Below are positions 62,605-64,000 of a stretch of DNA of 64,000 nucleotides, in pieces. Origin of the DNA: JBKECP01 sp047974765 (GTDB lineage Bacteria > Pseudomonadota > Gammaproteobacteria > Pseudomonadales > Halieaceae); NCBI GenBank assembly GCA_047974765.1, contig JBKECP010000027.1, forward strand, positions 1-64,000, given 5' to 3'. Under the pieces are notes generated by a model, which was not told the DNA's origin, searched no databases, and was given only the letters and a program-made list of their open reading frames with translations. The position numbers were made by a program, and so were the translations under genes. Position 1 is the first letter of the stretch. Each line of letters starts with the position of its first letter.

Positions 62605-63570
62605 TCAATAGCTGATGTAAACGTTGTTGCACAGAGATTGTGGTGAGGGCCATGGGGCTTGTTTCACCTGTGTCAGATAATCCTGAAACTGGGCAACAGT
62701 CGCCTCGTCAATAGCGTCAAAATCAGATTCAGATACCAGTCCCATGGCAATGGCATCCTTGCGGAATTGTTTAAGGCAATCGTTATCACGCAAACCCGCC
62801 AGTTCCTCTTTGGTGCGATAAAGCTGCGAATCACCCTCAAAGTGGCCATAAAAGCGTATTGCTTCAGCCTCAATGTAATACGGCCCCTTCCCTGCCCGGC
62901 AGTGCTCGATGGCCTCCCCTGCTTCCCGGTAAACTTCAAAAAAATTATTGCCGTTGATACGTTTAACCGGCATGCCAAAACCAGCCGCCCGCTCAGCAAT
63001 GGTATTGGCACCAAGTGAATAATCGATACCGGTAAACTCGCCGTAACCATTGTTTTCACAATAAAACAGCACCGGTAATTTCCAGATCACCGCCATATTC
63101 ATGGCTTCAAACATATAGCCTTCATTGGTGGAGCCATCGCCATGAAAACACACGGCCACATGCTGATTACCTTTGAGTTTCTGGGTCAGCGCAGCACCGG
63201 CAGCCAGCGGTCCACCGGCGCCAACAATACCATTGGCACCCAGGCTGCCCTTATCCAGATCGGCAATGTGCATGGAACCACCACGACCACCGCACAGGCC
63301 GTCTTCACGACCATAAAGCTCGTAAATCATACCTTTGGGGTCAGAACCCTTGGCCAGGCAGTGGCCGTGCCCACGGTGATTGCTGGCAATATAGTCATCG
63401 TCACTCAGATGGGCGCAAACACCAACTGCATTAGCCTCTTCGCCACAATAAAGGTGCAAAAAACCGGGAATTTCACCAGTGGTGTTCTGGCGGTGAATGA
63501 TCTCTTCAAATTCGCGGATCTGGCGCATTTTGCGATACCAGTTCAGCAGTTGCTCTTGGGTAAAGCTCAT
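62605..63570 (-). CDS. acoA: 2-oxoacid/acetoin dehydrogenase E1 alpha subunit
   Basis: A 321-residue thiamine-diphosphate-dependent subunit. The cofactor motif GDGSTNEGYMFEAMNMA ending in ENN is clear, as are HLYCGEEANAVGVC, SNHRGHGHCLAKG and GGRGGSMHIAD. First gene of the operon E1 alpha, E1 beta, E2, E3, BFD, alcohol dehydrogenase, with gaps of only 10-30 bases. The start at 63570 has AAGGAG nine bases upstream. Confidence 0.93.
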   Translation of the reverse strand: MSFTQEQLLNWYRKMRQIREFEEIIHRQNTTGEIPGFLHLYCGEEANAVGVCAHLSDDDYIASNHRGHGHCLAKGSDPKGMIYELYGREDGLCGGRGGSMHIADLDKGSLGANGIVGAGGPLAAGAALTQKLKGNQHVAVCFHGDGSTNEGYMFEAMNMAVIWKLPVLFYCENNGYGEFTGIDYSLGANTIAERAAGFGMPVKRINGNNFFEVYREAGEAIEHCRAGKGPYYIEAEAIRFYGHFEGDSQLYRTKEELAGLRDNDCLKQFRKDAIAMGLVSESDFDAIDEATVAQFQDYLTQVKQAPWPSPQSLCNNVYISY

Positions 63571-63931
63571 TGGTTTCTCCTTGGCATGCATGATGACAGT
63601 CGTGTCGGGGTAAAAAGTCTGCTATCAGGCGAGACATCCACCGAAGCCATAAACGGCTCTGGACAAAGCACAGCAACAGGTTTGAATAAAATTGACTCTG
63701 TTATGAACACCTTCCCTTGCTTCGAATCGTTATCAGGGTAAGGGGTGGGCGTGTATTCGCTCACCAACACGACTTACATTACGCCTGTCCAGACAGCAAA
63801 ACTTTACATTTTGCGCATAAAATTTTACTTTTCACGCAGAGTACAGATTGGTGACAGCCCTAATTGATTTGTTATCTCTAGTTGGAGCCATACTATTATT
63901 GACGAACTACCGCAGGTTTTAGAGGGCTTTT
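63571..63931. promoter_or_regulatory. Divergent promoter region of the aco-type operon
   Basis: No gene. An AT-rich block near 63800-63833 contains two related elements, AACTTTACATTTT and AAATTTTACTTTT, separated by GCGCATA, a possible operator. I found no convincing -24/-12 sigma-54 promoter of the kind that AcoR uses. Confidence 0.35.
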
Positions 63932-64000
63932 ATGTCAGAACTGATTGATATCTCGGCCCTGTCGGCTTATCTGGAAAGCTGCGAGCGCCTGCATTTTAAC
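63932..64000 (+). CDS. Start of an unidentified gene, cut by the window edge
   Basis: Only 23 codons are visible (beginning MSELIDISALSAYLE) after a GAGGG ribosome-binding site. It diverges from the dehydrogenase operon and could be its regulator, but the fragment is too short to assign a family. Confidence 0.45.
   Translation, partial: MSELIDISALSAYLESCERLHFN

Noticed and set aside
63571..63931. AcoR/sigma-54 control of the 2-oxoacid dehydrogenase operon
   Set aside because: No convincing -24/-12 element found, and the visible start of the divergent gene does not identify AcoR.

Overview
The window looks like a chromosomal segment of a free-living, probably marine, gammaproteobacterium. 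Three gene orders point there: metH next to nfuA with a sulfite reductase/DUF934 pair, the gloB-mltD-rnhA-dnaQ neighbourhood, and sbcCD. The accessory content (two PQQ dehydrogenases, a sulfatase, an Rtc RNA-repair operon, a 2-oxoacid dehydrogenase operon) suits the Pseudomonadales/Cellvibrionales-Spongiibacteraceae side of the class. The exact taxon is inference.

Layout. 0-9.7 kb: a broken IS110-type transposase end, an RCK-less Kef-type antiporter, sulfur and methionine metabolism (DUF934, cysI, metH), nfuA with a candidate IscR site, and a DAHP synthase. 9.8-16 kb: an AddB-like/AddA-like helicase-nuclease pair. 16.0-16.8 kb: decayed defence or addiction remnants. 16.8-23 kb: the Rtc RNA-repair locus. 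RtcR, a sigma-54 activator with an N-terminal CARF-type sensor, diverges from rtcB-rtcA-[760-bp structured spacer]-slipin. The spacer holds a complete tRNA fold with an abnormal anticodon loop, a second partial tRNA-like element and several hairpins. This is the most interesting part of the window.

23-40 kb: accessory catabolism. One operon carries a PQQ dehydrogenase-cytochrome c, an old-yellow-enzyme-type oxidoreductase, a Tm-1-like protein and a PEP-hydrolase-like TIM barrel. It is followed by a ZIP transporter, a Crp/Fnr regulator, a sulfatase, a hydratase/aldolase pair, an acyl-CoA ligase, a second PQQ dehydrogenase and a CoA-transferase reduced to its two ends. 40-52.5 kb: a RES/Xre toxin-antitoxin pair, then mostly housekeeping genes (3-methyladenine glycosylase, sbcC, sbcD, a TRIC-type channel, sohB, nhaB, dnaQ, rnhA, a YafS-like methyltransferase). 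52.6-56 kb: gloB, mltD and an rlmG-like methyltransferase. 56-63.6 kb: an SDR, then a tight minus-strand operon encoding an acetoin-dehydrogenase-type complex (E1 alpha, E1 beta, E2, E3), a BFD-like [2Fe-2S] protein and a zinc alcohol dehydrogenase. A truncated gene starts at the right edge.

A palindromic repeat of about 42 bp occurs three times in intergenic DNA (37.3, 47.4 and 57.0 kb). No rRNA operon, CRISPR array or intact insertion sequence was seen.
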